Position numbers and translations under genes: made by a program
Shown here: one piece after another, positions 10,164-19,002 of the stretch
How positions within the stretch are numbered: the stretch's first letter is position 1
Layout of the letters: each line of letters opens with the position of its first letter
Notes under the pieces: generated by a model
What the model saw: the letters and a program-made list of their open reading frames with translations, nothing else
Told to the model about the DNA's origin: nothing
Databases searched by the model: none
Source: Gammaproteobacteria bacterium
Lineage (GTDB): Bacteria > Pseudomonadota > Gammaproteobacteria > SZUA-152
DNA: 57,317 nucleotides
Reading direction: 5' to 3'
Assembly (NCBI GenBank): GCA_013152545.1
Contig: JAADGF010000029.1
Coordinates: 2,344 to 59,660, forward strand

Positions 10164-10922
10164 TTATTCCATGTCTATCATGAAACGTTGATCTAAATGA
10201 TTATTTTCATCGACACTGGAATCTGATTTTTTCTTCGGCTGTGCTTGGAGCGTCGATTCAGTTGAACGATACGCATTTAAATCCGGCATCTCATTATTAG
10301 TCGGTAAAATACTCAAGTTGTCATAATCCATAAATATCTGTGTACGCCGCTGAACATCATAAATACGCTGAACATTATCCTTATCCGCCGCATCAATCGC
10401 CTCCTGACTGTTCTGGCGTTTGGGCCCAGTTACCTTGGCTTTGTGCGTCTTGCTAACACTAAGCCTGATACGTTGAGCCTTTAGTTTTTCTAAATATTCC
10501 TCGCGCGTCCACAACAACAACGCTTCAAGATATTTTTCTTTTAAAATAGACAGGATACGCTGCGAAACCGATACTTTTAATTTTAGCTCATGCAGATTCA
10601 ACCGAGTAATACGCCCGGACAGATTCGGTGCGGTAAAAACATAAAATTTATTTCTTGCAACTTTTTCTCTCAAAAAGTGGTAGAAACTTTGCGGTTTTCC
10701 ATAATGAAATGAAATCGTGGGTAATTGCCAGTTGCGTTTTATTTTATCAAATTGCGCAGCCACTAGATCACCCTGCTTGCTGGTGACACCATCAATATTA
10801 TCGCGCAGCAAACGCAACGGCTCTGACTGAGTGCGCTTGAATGTACCGTCCGCTTCTTCACTATAAAGCAAAATGTGATGAAGGCTATTCTCATCAGAGT
10901 ATACAGGCACTTTTATTGGCAT
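10164..10922 (-). CDS. Hypothetical basic protein, 252 aa
   Basis: Not recognised. The protein is soluble, lysine/arginine-rich, without signal peptide or membrane segment. Residues about 1-150 look folded (alternating hydrophobics such as KLKVSVSQRILSILKEKYLEALLLW). From about residue 150 it is charged and probably disordered (SKTHKAKVTGPKRQNSQ, then a Gln/Lys/Ser/Asp-rich tail). A strong Shine-Dalgarno (AAGAGGGG) stands before the ATG, so it is probably translated. It stands alone, with about 540 empty bases downstream and more than 1 kb upstream. Nothing in the context gives a role, and a lineage-restricted gene is possible. Confidence 0.65.
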   Translation of the reverse strand: MPIKVPVYSDENSLHHILLYSEEADGTFKRTQSEPLRLLRDNIDGVTSKQGDLVAAQFDKIKRNWQLPTISFHYGKPQSFYHFLREKVARNKFYVFTAPNLSGRITRLNLHELKLKVSVSQRILSILKEKYLEALLLWTREEYLEKLKAQRIRLSVSKTHKAKVTGPKRQNSQEAIDAADKDNVQRIYDVQRRTQIFMDYDNLSILPTNNEMPDLNAYRSTESTLQAQPKKKSDSSVDENNHLDQRFMIDME

Positions 10923-11982
10923 AATTATCTGCCCCTCTTAAAAATTGATTAGTTCAGGACTTAACGACTTCACTTTCACTATTTGCCATTTAATTTATTT
11001 TGTAACCACCCAACTTGCCTTTAACATTTAACTTACTTTTGATTTGCCCGATGACTGCCCATCAACACTGTGCCTTTCTCCTGATTATCCAATAAACCGA
11101 AAAACAATCCAAGCCGTTACTCTTCATTTTAAAATTACACCAAACCAAGATAGCTAGTCATTAATTCAGATTCCATAAATTCGTCATTGTAAATAACAAT
11201 GGCAAATAACAATTCCGCAATTCGCGAACACTCTCATCATGACCACAATTAACAGGTAAACCGACATTCTTCATGCGCTGATCATGCTGTTATAATACTC
11301 ACAATGTGAATAAATTAGCAATACACCGAATTTTACCGTTATTGTATTTTCTATGACGGCAAAAGACTCATCGGGCATGCTCTTTTTCTAAAGAAGTTAA
11401 TGTTTTCGTACTGAACACACTAATATTCTGCAAAACAAGCAGCATAAAACTCGACCGCACAAGCAGTTTACAACGTCTTACTTAAGTAGCATGCCAAGCG
11501 AAAAATCCTTAGCTAATCTTAAAAAATAATGCCTTAATAGCTTATTTTTAGACGAAAATATAAACCGGATAGAGTGACAATGAATAATCGCTAAAACTGA
11601 ATTTATGTACTGAATTTACACACGAAGAGGCATAACAAAAATAATCTCTGCCATTTGTCAGCGCCCACCCATTCATCACTGACAGTAATAATAACAGACC
11701 GGTTAATCTTTTTTAATGCACAACCAACAATGGGCAATTTACAGGGTATTATAGGCTAGATACACAACATTAAAATCAAAAATAATTTTCAATTACGCTC
11801 CTAATTCCCTCGACTTACCATACCTTACTTAGTTTAGCATTTTTTTATATATAAACAAGAATACGGTATCCCCCCTTTCTCGCGAATATTCCCATCACTG
11901 AAGATGACTATTAGCTCAACCTCAAGGCAGTAAAAAACCTTGAAGCTGCGCACTAAGAAAACGCATTACTCAAATTGCCGTT
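10923..11982. other. Long AT-rich intergenic region
   Basis: About 1.06 kb with stops in all frames and no recognisable gene. The only structure noted is a small dyad CATTGT-AAATA-ACAATG at 11185-11201. It may contain the promoter of the 252-aa gene, an unrecognised small RNA, or decayed DNA. Confidence 0.5.
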
Positions 11983-12060
11983 GATTTATTCGAGAATAAG
12001 GAAAAAGCGCAGAGTTCATCAATGCGATGCAAATGAGCACTGTTAATGCAGTAACCGGAC
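11983..12060. repeat. Dispersed repeat, copy B
   Basis: Matches copy A (120-191): GATTT-TTCGAGAA-AAGGAAAAAGCGC, then AAATGA and CAGTAACCGGA. Spacing is conserved apart from a small indel. It ends about 30 bases before the stop of the GGDEF gene. Confidence 0.5.
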
Positions 12061-12088
12061 AACACTGCGTAAGTTGAATAGTTTCCTG

Positions 12089-13069
12089 CTATTTATAAAT
12101 TACCGATTGGTTACGCCCTGCACGTTTTGCCTCGTACAACGCCTGATCCGCACATTGCAACCACTGTTTATGTCCACTCATATCGTCCTTAATTTCAGCA
12201 ATCCCCAAGCTAATGGTATAACGTATCTCGACCCCATCATGGAAGACCGACATAGCTTCAATTGCCTTGCGTAAACGTTCTGCAAGATACAATGCGCCTT
12301 CTGCTGGTGTATCAATTAAAATAATGCCAAATTCTTCACCGCCATATCGGCCAGGAACGTCCGTTACCCGCACCTTTTTAACCACCTCCGCCGCCGCCGC
12401 TCGGATAACTTCATCTCCAGCTTGATGGCCATAAGAATCATTCACTTTCTTAAAATGATCAATATCAAACATAATAAGCGAACTCGGTCGTTTGGTACGT
12501 TGGACACGCAAAAATTCCTGCACTAAACATTCTTCCCAATGACCTCGATTATTGAGATTCGTTAAGCGATCCGTCCTACTCAGCACCTCCAGTTTATGAT
12601 TAACTTCTTCCAACTCCGATTTATTAATTGCGATATCCGTAACATCATAAATAGCAATGCCTAAATGATTTATTTTACCATCCACCGACGCTAAAGGAAT
12701 ATAGGTTATATTTTGGTACATAAACTCAGCGGAACCGGTGATCGGCCGATAATTTTTAAAATTGAATAAATACGGCCGCTGCTCCCAGGTAGTAAAAGCA
12801 CGATTGTTTAATAAAAACACGGATTCCACTTTACGTTTAAACCAGGTTTCTGGCACATCACTAAAGGCTTGAAAAATATTTTTACCAATAATTCCAGAAG
12901 ACGAAATTCCACTATGGTTCGCCATAAAACTATTCCATAGCTGCACATTATATTGGCGATCAAGCACCAAAAGCCCCACATCAATGGACTGTAACATATC
13001 CATCAACCAGTGAAATTCCTTAATATCTATTGTTGCGCTTTCAGTTTCGCTGTCTGTTGCACTTTGCAT
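12089..13069 (-). CDS. PAS-GGDEF diguanylate cyclase
   Basis: Makes cyclic di-GMP from two GTP. An N-terminal PAS-like sensor occupies about residues 20-150 (LLVLDRQYNVQLWN early in the fold), followed by a short linker helix and a GGDEF domain. The active-site loop is GRYGGEEF, with metal-binding FDIDHFKKVND upstream. RVTD lies five residues before GGEEF and fits the RxxD inhibitory I-site, so product feedback is likely. No transmembrane segment is present, so it is cytosolic. It starts 16 bases after the receiver-CheC gene stop, so the two probably form one operon in which the receiver protein modulates the cyclase. Confidence 0.92.
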   Translation of the reverse strand: MQSATDSETESATIDIKEFHWLMDMLQSIDVGLLVLDRQYNVQLWNSFMANHSGISSSGIIGKNIFQAFSDVPETWFKRKVESVFLLNNRAFTTWEQRPYLFNFKNYRPITGSAEFMYQNITYIPLASVDGKINHLGIAIYDVTDIAINKSELEEVNHKLEVLSRTDRLTNLNNRGHWEECLVQEFLRVQRTKRPSSLIMFDIDHFKKVNDSYGHQAGDEVIRAAAAEVVKKVRVTDVPGRYGGEEFGIILIDTPAEGALYLAERLRKAIEAMSVFHDGVEIRYTISLGIAEIKDDMSGHKQWLQCADQALYEAKRAGRNQSVIYK

Positions 13070-13085
13070 GGCCTATCTCTATTCG

Positions 13086-14081
13086 CTACTCCACCACTAA
13101 GCAGGACACAATATCGTTAATCGTTTCCAAAGAATCTTCCGTAAACAACAACAATAAATCGCAGTTAATATTTTTATTCTCAAACCGGTATCCCATTTCT
13201 ATCGCCAGGGTCTTGTTCCAGCGCGATGCATTGCGTTTAATAATATCGCCAATTTTCACATGCCGCCCCAATACAACCGGATGGCCTTGGCTAAAATCAA
13301 TGTCCATTTGGTCTGCGATACCTTTCAGGCATGCTCCTATCAGTATATTTGAAATATCCATTAACAATTCAAGCTCTACCGTTTCATCGATGTTACCGGT
13401 ATGCTTCATCATATCCGCTATATCCGTAAAACTTGATTCGTTAAAAATCAGCAACGCCTCTCCTGCAATACCAGACCCAATAAATCCCTGACAAACCGCA
13501 GATATTGTTTCCCCTTCAGCAACGTGGTTCAGCGCCATGTGTAATTCAGATGTCTCTATCATATTCACATTCGGTATGGGCATGACCACAAAGACATCGA
13601 GCAACCTTGCCAATAAGTCCGCTGCGCGCCCCATAGCCACATTTGCAATCTCCCGACAGCCGTCCCGAACATCTGTCTTGATACTGATCGTTTCACTCAA
13701 GGGACTGTAGCTATTTTCACGAACACCGTGTTTAGTCAGAATACTGGCAACTTGATCCTTTCTTACCGGTTTTTTAATGAACTCTACAGCGCCCAGATCC
13801 AGCACTCGCTGATGCGCCTCAGGTTGAATATCGCCTGAAACCACAATGACTTTTGATGACAAACCTTCACTATTCATGGCCTCAAGCATTTGATAACCAT
13901 CCATAACAGGCATATTGAGATCCAGGAAAACATATTCAGGATGGCCACATTTCAGGGCCGCCAGTCCCTCGGAACCATCACAGGCAAAAGTAACTTCAAC
14001 ATCCCAACCATCCGGTAACGCACGCGCCATTTGCTTGCGGGCAAAGCTGGAGTCGTCAACGATCATTATTGGCGTTGGCAT
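13086..14081 (-). CDS. Response regulator with CheC/CheX-like phosphatase domain
   Basis: A 331-aa protein. The N-terminal receiver (about 1-120) has acidic pair D9/D10, phospho-acceptor D54 in FLDLNMPVMDG and the lysine of FIKKPV. The C-terminal domain (about 135-331) resembles CheC. It has two helices with the family (E/D)xxN pattern, REIANVAMGRA and MDISNILIG. The first is followed by a proline about 20 residues on, as in active CheC. CheC-type domains dephosphorylate CheY-like receivers. It lies upstream of the GGDEF cyclase in the same operon, so a phosphorylation-to-c-di-GMP switch is the simplest inference. No kinase is adjacent. A possible FliA promoter stands in front of it. Confidence 0.88.
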   Translation of the reverse strand: MPTPIMIVDDSSFARKQMARALPDGWDVEVTFACDGSEGLAALKCGHPEYVFLDLNMPVMDGYQMLEAMNSEGLSSKVIVVSGDIQPEAHQRVLDLGAVEFIKKPVRKDQVASILTKHGVRENSYSPLSETISIKTDVRDGCREIANVAMGRAADLLARLLDVFVVMPIPNVNMIETSELHMALNHVAEGETISAVCQGFIGSGIAGEALLIFNESSFTDIADMMKHTGNIDETVELELLMDISNILIGACLKGIADQMDIDFSQGHPVVLGRHVKIGDIIKRNASRWNKTLAIEMGYRFENKNINCDLLLLFTEDSLETINDIVSCLVVE

Positions 14082-14103
14082 TTTATGCTTATCCTACAGT
14101 GGT

Positions 14104-14129
14104 TTGTCGGCGGGTTAATTGGGATTTGA
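14104..14129 (-). promoter_or_regulatory. Putative sigma-28 (FliA) promoter for the receiver-CheC operon
   Basis: On the minus strand the sequence reads TCAA-N14-GCCGACAA, close to the FliA consensus TAAA-N15-GCCGATAA. It lies 22 bases before the ATG, with AGGAT as a ribosome-binding site in between. Spacing is one base short and one -10 base differs. Confidence 0.4.
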
Positions 14130-14725
14130 CATTCATATTGCCTCTTACAGGATTGAATTATCCAATAAAACAAATATTTCATCGATTTCAATATTGATTC
14201 GAATTAACAATCACCTAGGAACCTGCCCGAGAATAACCGCCGTCGCGAGGGAGCGTCATATTGAGTCCATTTTTTCGATTGCATCAGGCACCTACTTTTG
14301 GCGTTTGAGACGAATATTGAGCCTATTTAACGTAGTGATCGTAAAAATAGGCCAACATGGCGTTTTCGCAGTAGGCTTTCTCTTCTCGGACAGGCTCCTA
14401 GGGACCGGTCCATGAATGGATAACTCAATATACACACCAATCCAGACTGGATTAACAACAGTTATCGCTTCATATCGGCAAGGAAATTTACAACTTAACC
14501 AACGCCACCAAATTTACTTGGAATGGACGCACAGCGTTTGTATTTATGAATGGCTAATCATCATCAGAACAAAAGATGAGAACAGCGAATAATGATAGTT
14601 CAACCACCGAACAACCCCATTACTAAAGTAAATGAATCAGTTGAGAGTCTGAAATGTAAATACTTTTAAAGGTAACCCTTGAAGCTGGCTATTTTTCAGT
14701 TTCATTTCAGGTTGCATAGCTATTG
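14130..14725. other. Intergenic gap, no supported gene
   Basis: About 600 bases between the divergent receiver-CheC operon and the cytochrome operon. A 98-codon plus-strand frame at 14119-14415 has no ribosome-binding site and no recognisable protein character, so I do not call it. Confidence 0.5.
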
Positions 14726-14816
14726 TATACCCATAGCGTTTGAAATTTAGGTAGTCAGTATACTTCATCTTCATTTCATGACACTAAAAAAGTAGGCGCT
14801 TTTAGGTGAAAGTAGG
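14726..14816 (+). repeat. Family-1 repeat, variant copy
   Basis: Begins TATACCCATAGCGTTTGA and then ATTTAGG. The inner part (TTCATTTCATGACAC, AAAAAGTAGGCGCTTTTAGG) matches the copy at 40959-41103. It ends about 75 bases before the cytochrome b561 start and so lies in that operon's control region. Confidence 0.65.
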
Positions 14817-14889
14817 TTCTTTAAGAAAAGTGAAATCTCAATTTCTACGGGTATTGAGTTGTAACACTAACATCAAGGGAGTATTCAAA

Positions 14890-15459
14890 ATGTCTAACAC
14901 CAACGAAATTAAAGTATGGGATCCAGTAATCAGAATATTTCACTGGGTATTAGTGGCTGCATTTATGGTGGCATACTTGACCGAAGATGACTTTCTCGAT
15001 CTTCATGTATTTGCGGGTTATGTCCTGGGAGCTGCAATCATTATAAGATTATTCTGGGGCTTCGTTGGCACCAAACACGCTCGTTTTTCGGACTTTGTAA
15101 CCACACCTAGTGCCGCACTAAAATACCTCAAGGAAATATTGGTGCTTAAAGCCAAGCGATATTTGGGCCACAACCCAGCAGGTGGCCTGATGATTATCAC
15201 AATGCTGATGAGTCTTACCCTAACCGTTATCACGGGTGTCGCACTATACGGCGCAGAAGAGCAGGCTGGACCAATGGCAAATTGGTTCTTAAGTAACGCC
15301 GATGCTTGGGAAGACGTGCTGGAGGAAACACACGAATTCTTAGCTAACTTTACGCTCCTACTAGTCGGCCTGCATGTACTTGGCGTTATCGCCGAAAGCC
15401 TGATTCATAAAGAAAACCTAGTACGCGCCATGATAGACGGCATTAAACGATCCACCTAA
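14890..15459 (+). CDS. Cytochrome b561-type membrane protein
   Basis: Four-helix di-heme b-type cytochrome of the Ni-hydrogenase-b/b561 fold, expected to pass quinol-pool electrons to the periplasmic c-type cytochromes encoded next. Hydrophobic helices and likely heme histidines are seen at WDPVIRIFHWVLVAAFM, LDLHVFAGYVLG, ITMLMSLTLTVITGVALY and FTLLLVGLHVLGVIAES. The product is 189 aa. The ATG at 14890 is preferred because AAGGGAG lies eight bases upstream and homologues begin at this point. An upstream extension to 14806 has no such support. It is the first gene of a b561-SHP-DHC-PepSY-regulator-kinase cluster on the plus strand. Confidence 0.9.
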   Translation: MSNTNEIKVWDPVIRIFHWVLVAAFMVAYLTEDDFLDLHVFAGYVLGAAIIIRLFWGFVGTKHARFSDFVTTPSAALKYLKEILVLKAKRYLGHNPAGGLMIITMLMSLTLTVITGVALYGAEEQAGPMANWFLSNADAWEDVLEETHEFLANFTLLLVGLHVLGVIAESLIHKENLVRAMIDGIKRST

Positions 15460-15494
15460 TCCCTAAACCTATAAACACAGAGGAACATCCAACA

Positions 15495-15899
15495 ATGAAT
15501 CATAAGCGCATTATTGTGGCCATTATACCTTTAACGCTAATGTCAGTCACTTTGTCTGCATCACCAATAAATACGCTTTTGGGCGACTACGCGAAAACCA
15601 GCGACAAGCCATTTAGCGCAGAACGCGGACAACAACTATGGACACAGGAGTTTCCACATACTAAATCAGGAACCTTGCGCAGCTGCTCAGTTTGCCACAC
15701 CAATGAATTAACACGCAAAGGCAAACATCAGCGTACGCAAAAAATAATTGATCCTTTAGCGCCATCAGTCAAGCCATCACGCCTCAGTGATGTTAAAAAA
15801 GTGAAAAAATGGTTAAAGCGCAATTGCAAATGGACACTTGGGCGCGAATGCACACCGCAGGAAAAAGGCGATTTATTAACATTTATTCAATCAAAATGA
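15495..15899 (+). CDS. shp: SHP, Sphaeroides heme protein (DUF1924 cytochrome c)
   Basis: Small periplasmic monoheme cytochrome c. It has a signal peptide to about residue 22 (MSVTLSASP) and one heme site, CSVCH, at about residue 66. SHP is unusual in having asparagine as the distal ligand, displaced when O2 or NO binds. The KRNC segment near residue 110 is the likely position of that Asn, and its neighbouring Cys could form the known disulfide with the Cys of GREC. The product is 134 aa with AGAGGAA as RBS. It lies between cytochrome b561 and the diheme cytochrome, the conserved partner order for this family. Physiological substrate is unsettled in the family. Confidence 0.9.
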   Translation: MNHKRIIVAIIPLTLMSVTLSASPINTLLGDYAKTSDKPFSAERGQQLWTQEFPHTKSGTLRSCSVCHTNELTRKGKHQRTQKIIDPLAPSVKPSRLSDVKKVKKWLKRNCKWTLGRECTPQEKGDLLTFIQSK

Positions 15900-15930
15900 A
15901 AAATCACTATTTATTAAGAGGACTCGACCC

Positions 15931-16494
15931 ATGAAACCAAAACTATTTATCATACTCAGTTTATTAACAGCATTCGTTGTTGTATGGGGACTATCATTTG
16001 CCGACAGTGATGGCGACGATGATAAAAATATGCGATTATGGAGTAGAACGACTGGCGTAAGCCCAAATAACAACATCTTATACCAACAGGAATGCGGCAG
16101 TTGTCACTTTGCTTATCAGGCCGGCCTTTTACCAGAGCAATCATGGCGCGCTATCATGACCCAATTAGACGAACATTTTGATGAAAATGCAGAACTTGAT
16201 CCCCAAGAGCATAAAGAAATTCTAAACTACCTGACAAACAATAGTGCGGATAAATCCAATGCCCGGCGCTCCCGACATATCATGCGTTCCTTATCCCCCA
16301 ACCAAGCACCGCTACGCATTACCAATATCCCCTATATTAAAAAGGAACATCGGGAAATTCCAGCACGCCTAATCACAGGAAACCCGAAAGTAAGCAGCCT
16401 GAGTAATTGTGACAATTGTCACCAAAACGCAGCACAAGGTTCGTTTAGTGAGAATGCCATTAAGATACCCGGATATGGCAAATGGGATGATTAA
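15931..16494 (+). CDS. Diheme cytochrome c (DHC)
   Basis: Periplasmic c-type cytochrome with two heme sites, CGSCH (about residue 55) and CDNCH (about residue 161), behind a single hydrophobic N-terminal signal or anchor (LFIILSLLTAFVVVWGLSFA). DHC family members donate electrons to SHP, and membrane cytochrome b561 is thought to reduce DHC. The product is 187 aa with an AAGAGGA ribosome-binding site. The acidic stretch DSDGDDD just after the signal may be a docking surface (inference). It ends six bases before the PepSY gene. Confidence 0.9.
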   Translation: MKPKLFIILSLLTAFVVVWGLSFADSDGDDDKNMRLWSRTTGVSPNNNILYQQECGSCHFAYQAGLLPEQSWRAIMTQLDEHFDENAELDPQEHKEILNYLTNNSADKSNARRSRHIMRSLSPNQAPLRITNIPYIKKEHREIPARLITGNPKVSSLSNCDNCHQNAAQGSFSENAIKIPGYGKWDD

Positions 16495-16500
16495 GCACTA

Positions 16501-16806
16501 ATGTCTTATCAATCAACAATCATCTCAATCCTTGTGAGTCTTTGGATCACCACAAACGCTTGGGCTGGAAAATATGATCATGACGATGCCCGGCGTTTGC
16601 GTGACGCCGGTGACATTGTCTCCCTTGAAAGTATTATTGATGCGGCAAAAACACACCGACAAGGACGAATCATCGAAGTGGAATTGGAAACGAAGCGAGA
16701 CAAAATCATTTATGAAGTGGAAATAGTCGATGAGCAGGGTATTGTCTGGGAACTGAAGTTTAATGCACAAAACGGGCAATTGCTGGAACATAAAAAGGAC
16801 GATTAA
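16501..16806 (+). CDS. PepSY-domain periplasmic protein
   Basis: A 101-aa secreted protein. Signal peptide about residues 1-22 (IISILVSLWITTNAWAG) is followed by one PepSY domain covering the rest (ARRLRDAGDIVSLESIIDAA early; YEVEIVDEQGIVWELKFNA near the end). PepSY proteins often sit beside two-component systems or heme proteins and may modulate sensor kinases or proteases. The gene ends exactly where the response-regulator ATG begins (TAA-ATG abutting), so it is cotranscribed and possibly acts on the kinase downstream. Confidence 0.85.
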   Translation: MSYQSTIISILVSLWITTNAWAGKYDHDDARRLRDAGDIVSLESIIDAAKTHRQGRIIEVELETKRDKIIYEVEIVDEQGIVWELKFNAQNGQLLEHKKDD

Positions 16807-17466
16807 ATGCGCTTGCTGGTGGTAGAGGACGATATTGAATTAGGCCCTTTGTTAAAAAAAGAACTCGAAAAGGCCGGCTATGCAGTAGACTTGGTTGACA
16901 ACGGCGTCGATGCAGAAATTATGGGTAAAATCGAACCCTACGATGCAGCTATCCTTGATATAGGCCTGCCGAAACGATCAGGATTGGAGGTGCTACGTCA
17001 TTGGCGGGAACAAAAAAACGCTCTAGCGGTTATCGTGTTAACCGCTAGAGATGCTTGGCACGAACGTGTCGATGGATTTAAAGCCGGAGCAGATGACTAT
17101 CTAGGAAAACCCTTTCATACAGAAGAACTGATTGCCCGCCTCAATGCACTCATCAAACGAGTCAATAAGCAACCAAATACATCATTGACAATTAATGGCA
17201 TAAGCCTGGACGAAGACCACCAACAAGTAACATCCAAACAGGGGGAAACCTTTGAACTCACAGCAACGGAATACCGCTTACTGCGTTATTTCATGTTAAA
17301 TCCGAACAAAATCCTCTCCAAATCACGTTTAACAGAACATGTTTATGAGCTGGATGCAGACAAAGACAGTAATGTTATTGAGGTTTATGTCAAACGATTG
17401 CGGAAAAAATTAGGCAAAGACGTCATTAAAACCAAGCGTGGCCAAGGTTATCTTTTTGTTGCATAG
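16807..17466 (+). CDS. OmpR/QseB-type response regulator
   Basis: A 219-aa DNA-binding response regulator. The receiver has E7/D8/D9, phospho-acceptor D51 in AILDIGLPKRSG, and lysine in LGKPFH. A winged-helix output domain runs from about residue 125, with ELTATEYRLLRYF and the recognition region SNVIEVYVKRLRKKLG. It abuts the PepSY gene and is followed after 45 bases by its kinase. It resembles the QseB/PmrA group that commonly accompanies SHP/DHC/cytochrome b clusters, so the cluster itself is a likely target. Confidence 0.92.
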   Translation: MRLLVVEDDIELGPLLKKELEKAGYAVDLVDNGVDAEIMGKIEPYDAAILDIGLPKRSGLEVLRHWREQKNALAVIVLTARDAWHERVDGFKAGADDYLGKPFHTEELIARLNALIKRVNKQPNTSLTINGISLDEDHQQVTSKQGETFELTATEYRLLRYFMLNPNKILSKSRLTEHVYELDADKDSNVIEVYVKRLRKKLGKDVIKTKRGQGYLFVA

Positions 17467-17511
17467 CGCTTGGTACAACAACGATAGCGTATAACCGGCG
17501 AAACAATCAAC

Positions 17512-18885
17512 ATGCACGCGATACAATCCCGGCTGGCAACCGGTCTTATTTTATCACTCACTTTCCTCTTATTGGTCCAGTGGATTATTATTTCCTCGTC
17601 CATTCACTATTTAAGTGAGCAATATATTTCATCTCGACTAGTACACGACTCCGACACAATTATTGCTGCACTCAACATCATACCGGGCAACCCAAACGTC
17701 AGTCTGGCAGACAATCAAATAAGTGCGATTTACAAACAACCTTTCTCTGGCCATTATTTTGAGATTAAAACGGAACGACAAACCTTACGTTCCCGCTCAT
17801 TGTGGGACGAAACCTTGCCACTGACTAACATTACAAAAGGACAAGCAAATATCATTTATATACCGGGACCACAACAACAACAATTAATAGTATTACTAAG
17901 CGTATATCAAAAAAAAGGGCAAACGGTTAAACTTGCCATCGCCGAGGACGTATCGGAGATAAACCGCGATATTCAAGGTTTTTTATTTCGACACAGCGGT
18001 GTTTCCTTTTTAGTTTTTATGTTGCTGGTGCTATTGCAAGTACTCATTATCAAACGCAGTTTGAAACCACTGGAACAAGTGCGCAATGATTTGCAGAAAC
18101 TCGAAACTGGCGAAATTGACTCACTCAGTGAAGCTGTCCCCAGCGAACTGAAACCATTGGTCCAAGAATTGAATTTACGACTGGACGCAATGGCCCAGCG
18201 ATTAAAACGATCACGGCACACAGCCGGCAATCTAGCTCATGCCCTAAAAGGCCGTCTAACCTTAATTACTCAGGCACTAAATGCCGAATCTGCCAAATCT
18301 GACTCAACATTTTTGAAAAACCTCAACAAATACACCAATGAGTTACAACAAATTATTCACAGAGAATTAGTGCGAGCCCGAGTTGCAGGAGCAGGCATTG
18401 GTGCCCGGCAGGCAAAACTAGCCCCCGAAATCACTGCATTAGTAAAAACCCTGTCAACAATTTATAACAATAAATCAATCAATATAAGCCAGGACGTTCC
18501 CGAGCAAGCAACTTGTTCGCTAGAGCGAGAAGACTTACATGAATTACTAGGAAACATCCTCGACAATGCCTGTAAATGGGCAACGCAACAGGTACACATC
18601 AGCGTACAGGAGAACAGTAACGTACGTTATATTATCGACGACGATGGCCCAGGGTGTCAGGAAAGCGAACTAGCCTCTTTATCGACTCGTGGTGTACGAC
18701 TCGACGAACAGGTATCCGGTTACGGTCTGGGCTTAGCTATTGTCAAGGATATTGTCAATAGCTACGAGGGGTCCATACATTTTTCACGATCATCTTCATT
18801 GGGAGGATTACGAGTTACCGTCAGCATTCCTAAAAAACATGCCTTGACTGCGCAAATATCACATTCTCATCAATCGAAGCAATAA
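17512..18885 (+). CDS. QseC/PhoQ-like sensor histidine kinase
   Basis: A 457-aa membrane kinase. The first transmembrane helix is at about 10-33 and the second at about 160-182 (SVSFLVFMLLVLLQVLIIK), with a sensor domain of about 125 residues between them. The phospho-acceptor helix has NLAHALKGRLTLI, a PhoQ-like H-box (HxLKxxL) in place of HELRTPL. ATPase motifs are NILDNACKWA (N box), DDDGPGC (G1) and GYGLGLAIVKDI (G2). Partner of the regulator just upstream. The sensed signal is unknown, and the adjacent PepSY protein is a candidate periplasmic modulator. Confidence 0.9.
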   Translation: MHAIQSRLATGLILSLTFLLLVQWIIISSSIHYLSEQYISSRLVHDSDTIIAALNIIPGNPNVSLADNQISAIYKQPFSGHYFEIKTERQTLRSRSLWDETLPLTNITKGQANIIYIPGPQQQQLIVLLSVYQKKGQTVKLAIAEDVSEINRDIQGFLFRHSGVSFLVFMLLVLLQVLIIKRSLKPLEQVRNDLQKLETGEIDSLSEAVPSELKPLVQELNLRLDAMAQRLKRSRHTAGNLAHALKGRLTLITQALNAESAKSDSTFLKNLNKYTNELQQIIHRELVRARVAGAGIGARQAKLAPEITALVKTLSTIYNNKSINISQDVPEQATCSLEREDLHELLGNILDNACKWATQQVHISVQENSNVRYIIDDDGPGCQESELASLSTRGVRLDEQVSGYGLGLAIVKDIVNSYEGSIHFSRSSSLGGLRVTVSIPKKHALTAQISHSHQSKQ

Positions 18886-19002
18886 AGAAACGACGTATTA
18901 AAAATAAAATTGGAATAACTTAATGGAAAACAATAAACCTAAAATCATCAGTTGGACACTTATAGGTTGCAATAAGTTTTGGAAAAAAGTACATTTTCTT
19001 AA

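Noticed and set aside
14119-14415. 98-codon plus-strand frame
   Set aside because: No ribosome-binding site or recognisable protein character. It overlaps the putative promoter of the receiver-CheC operon.
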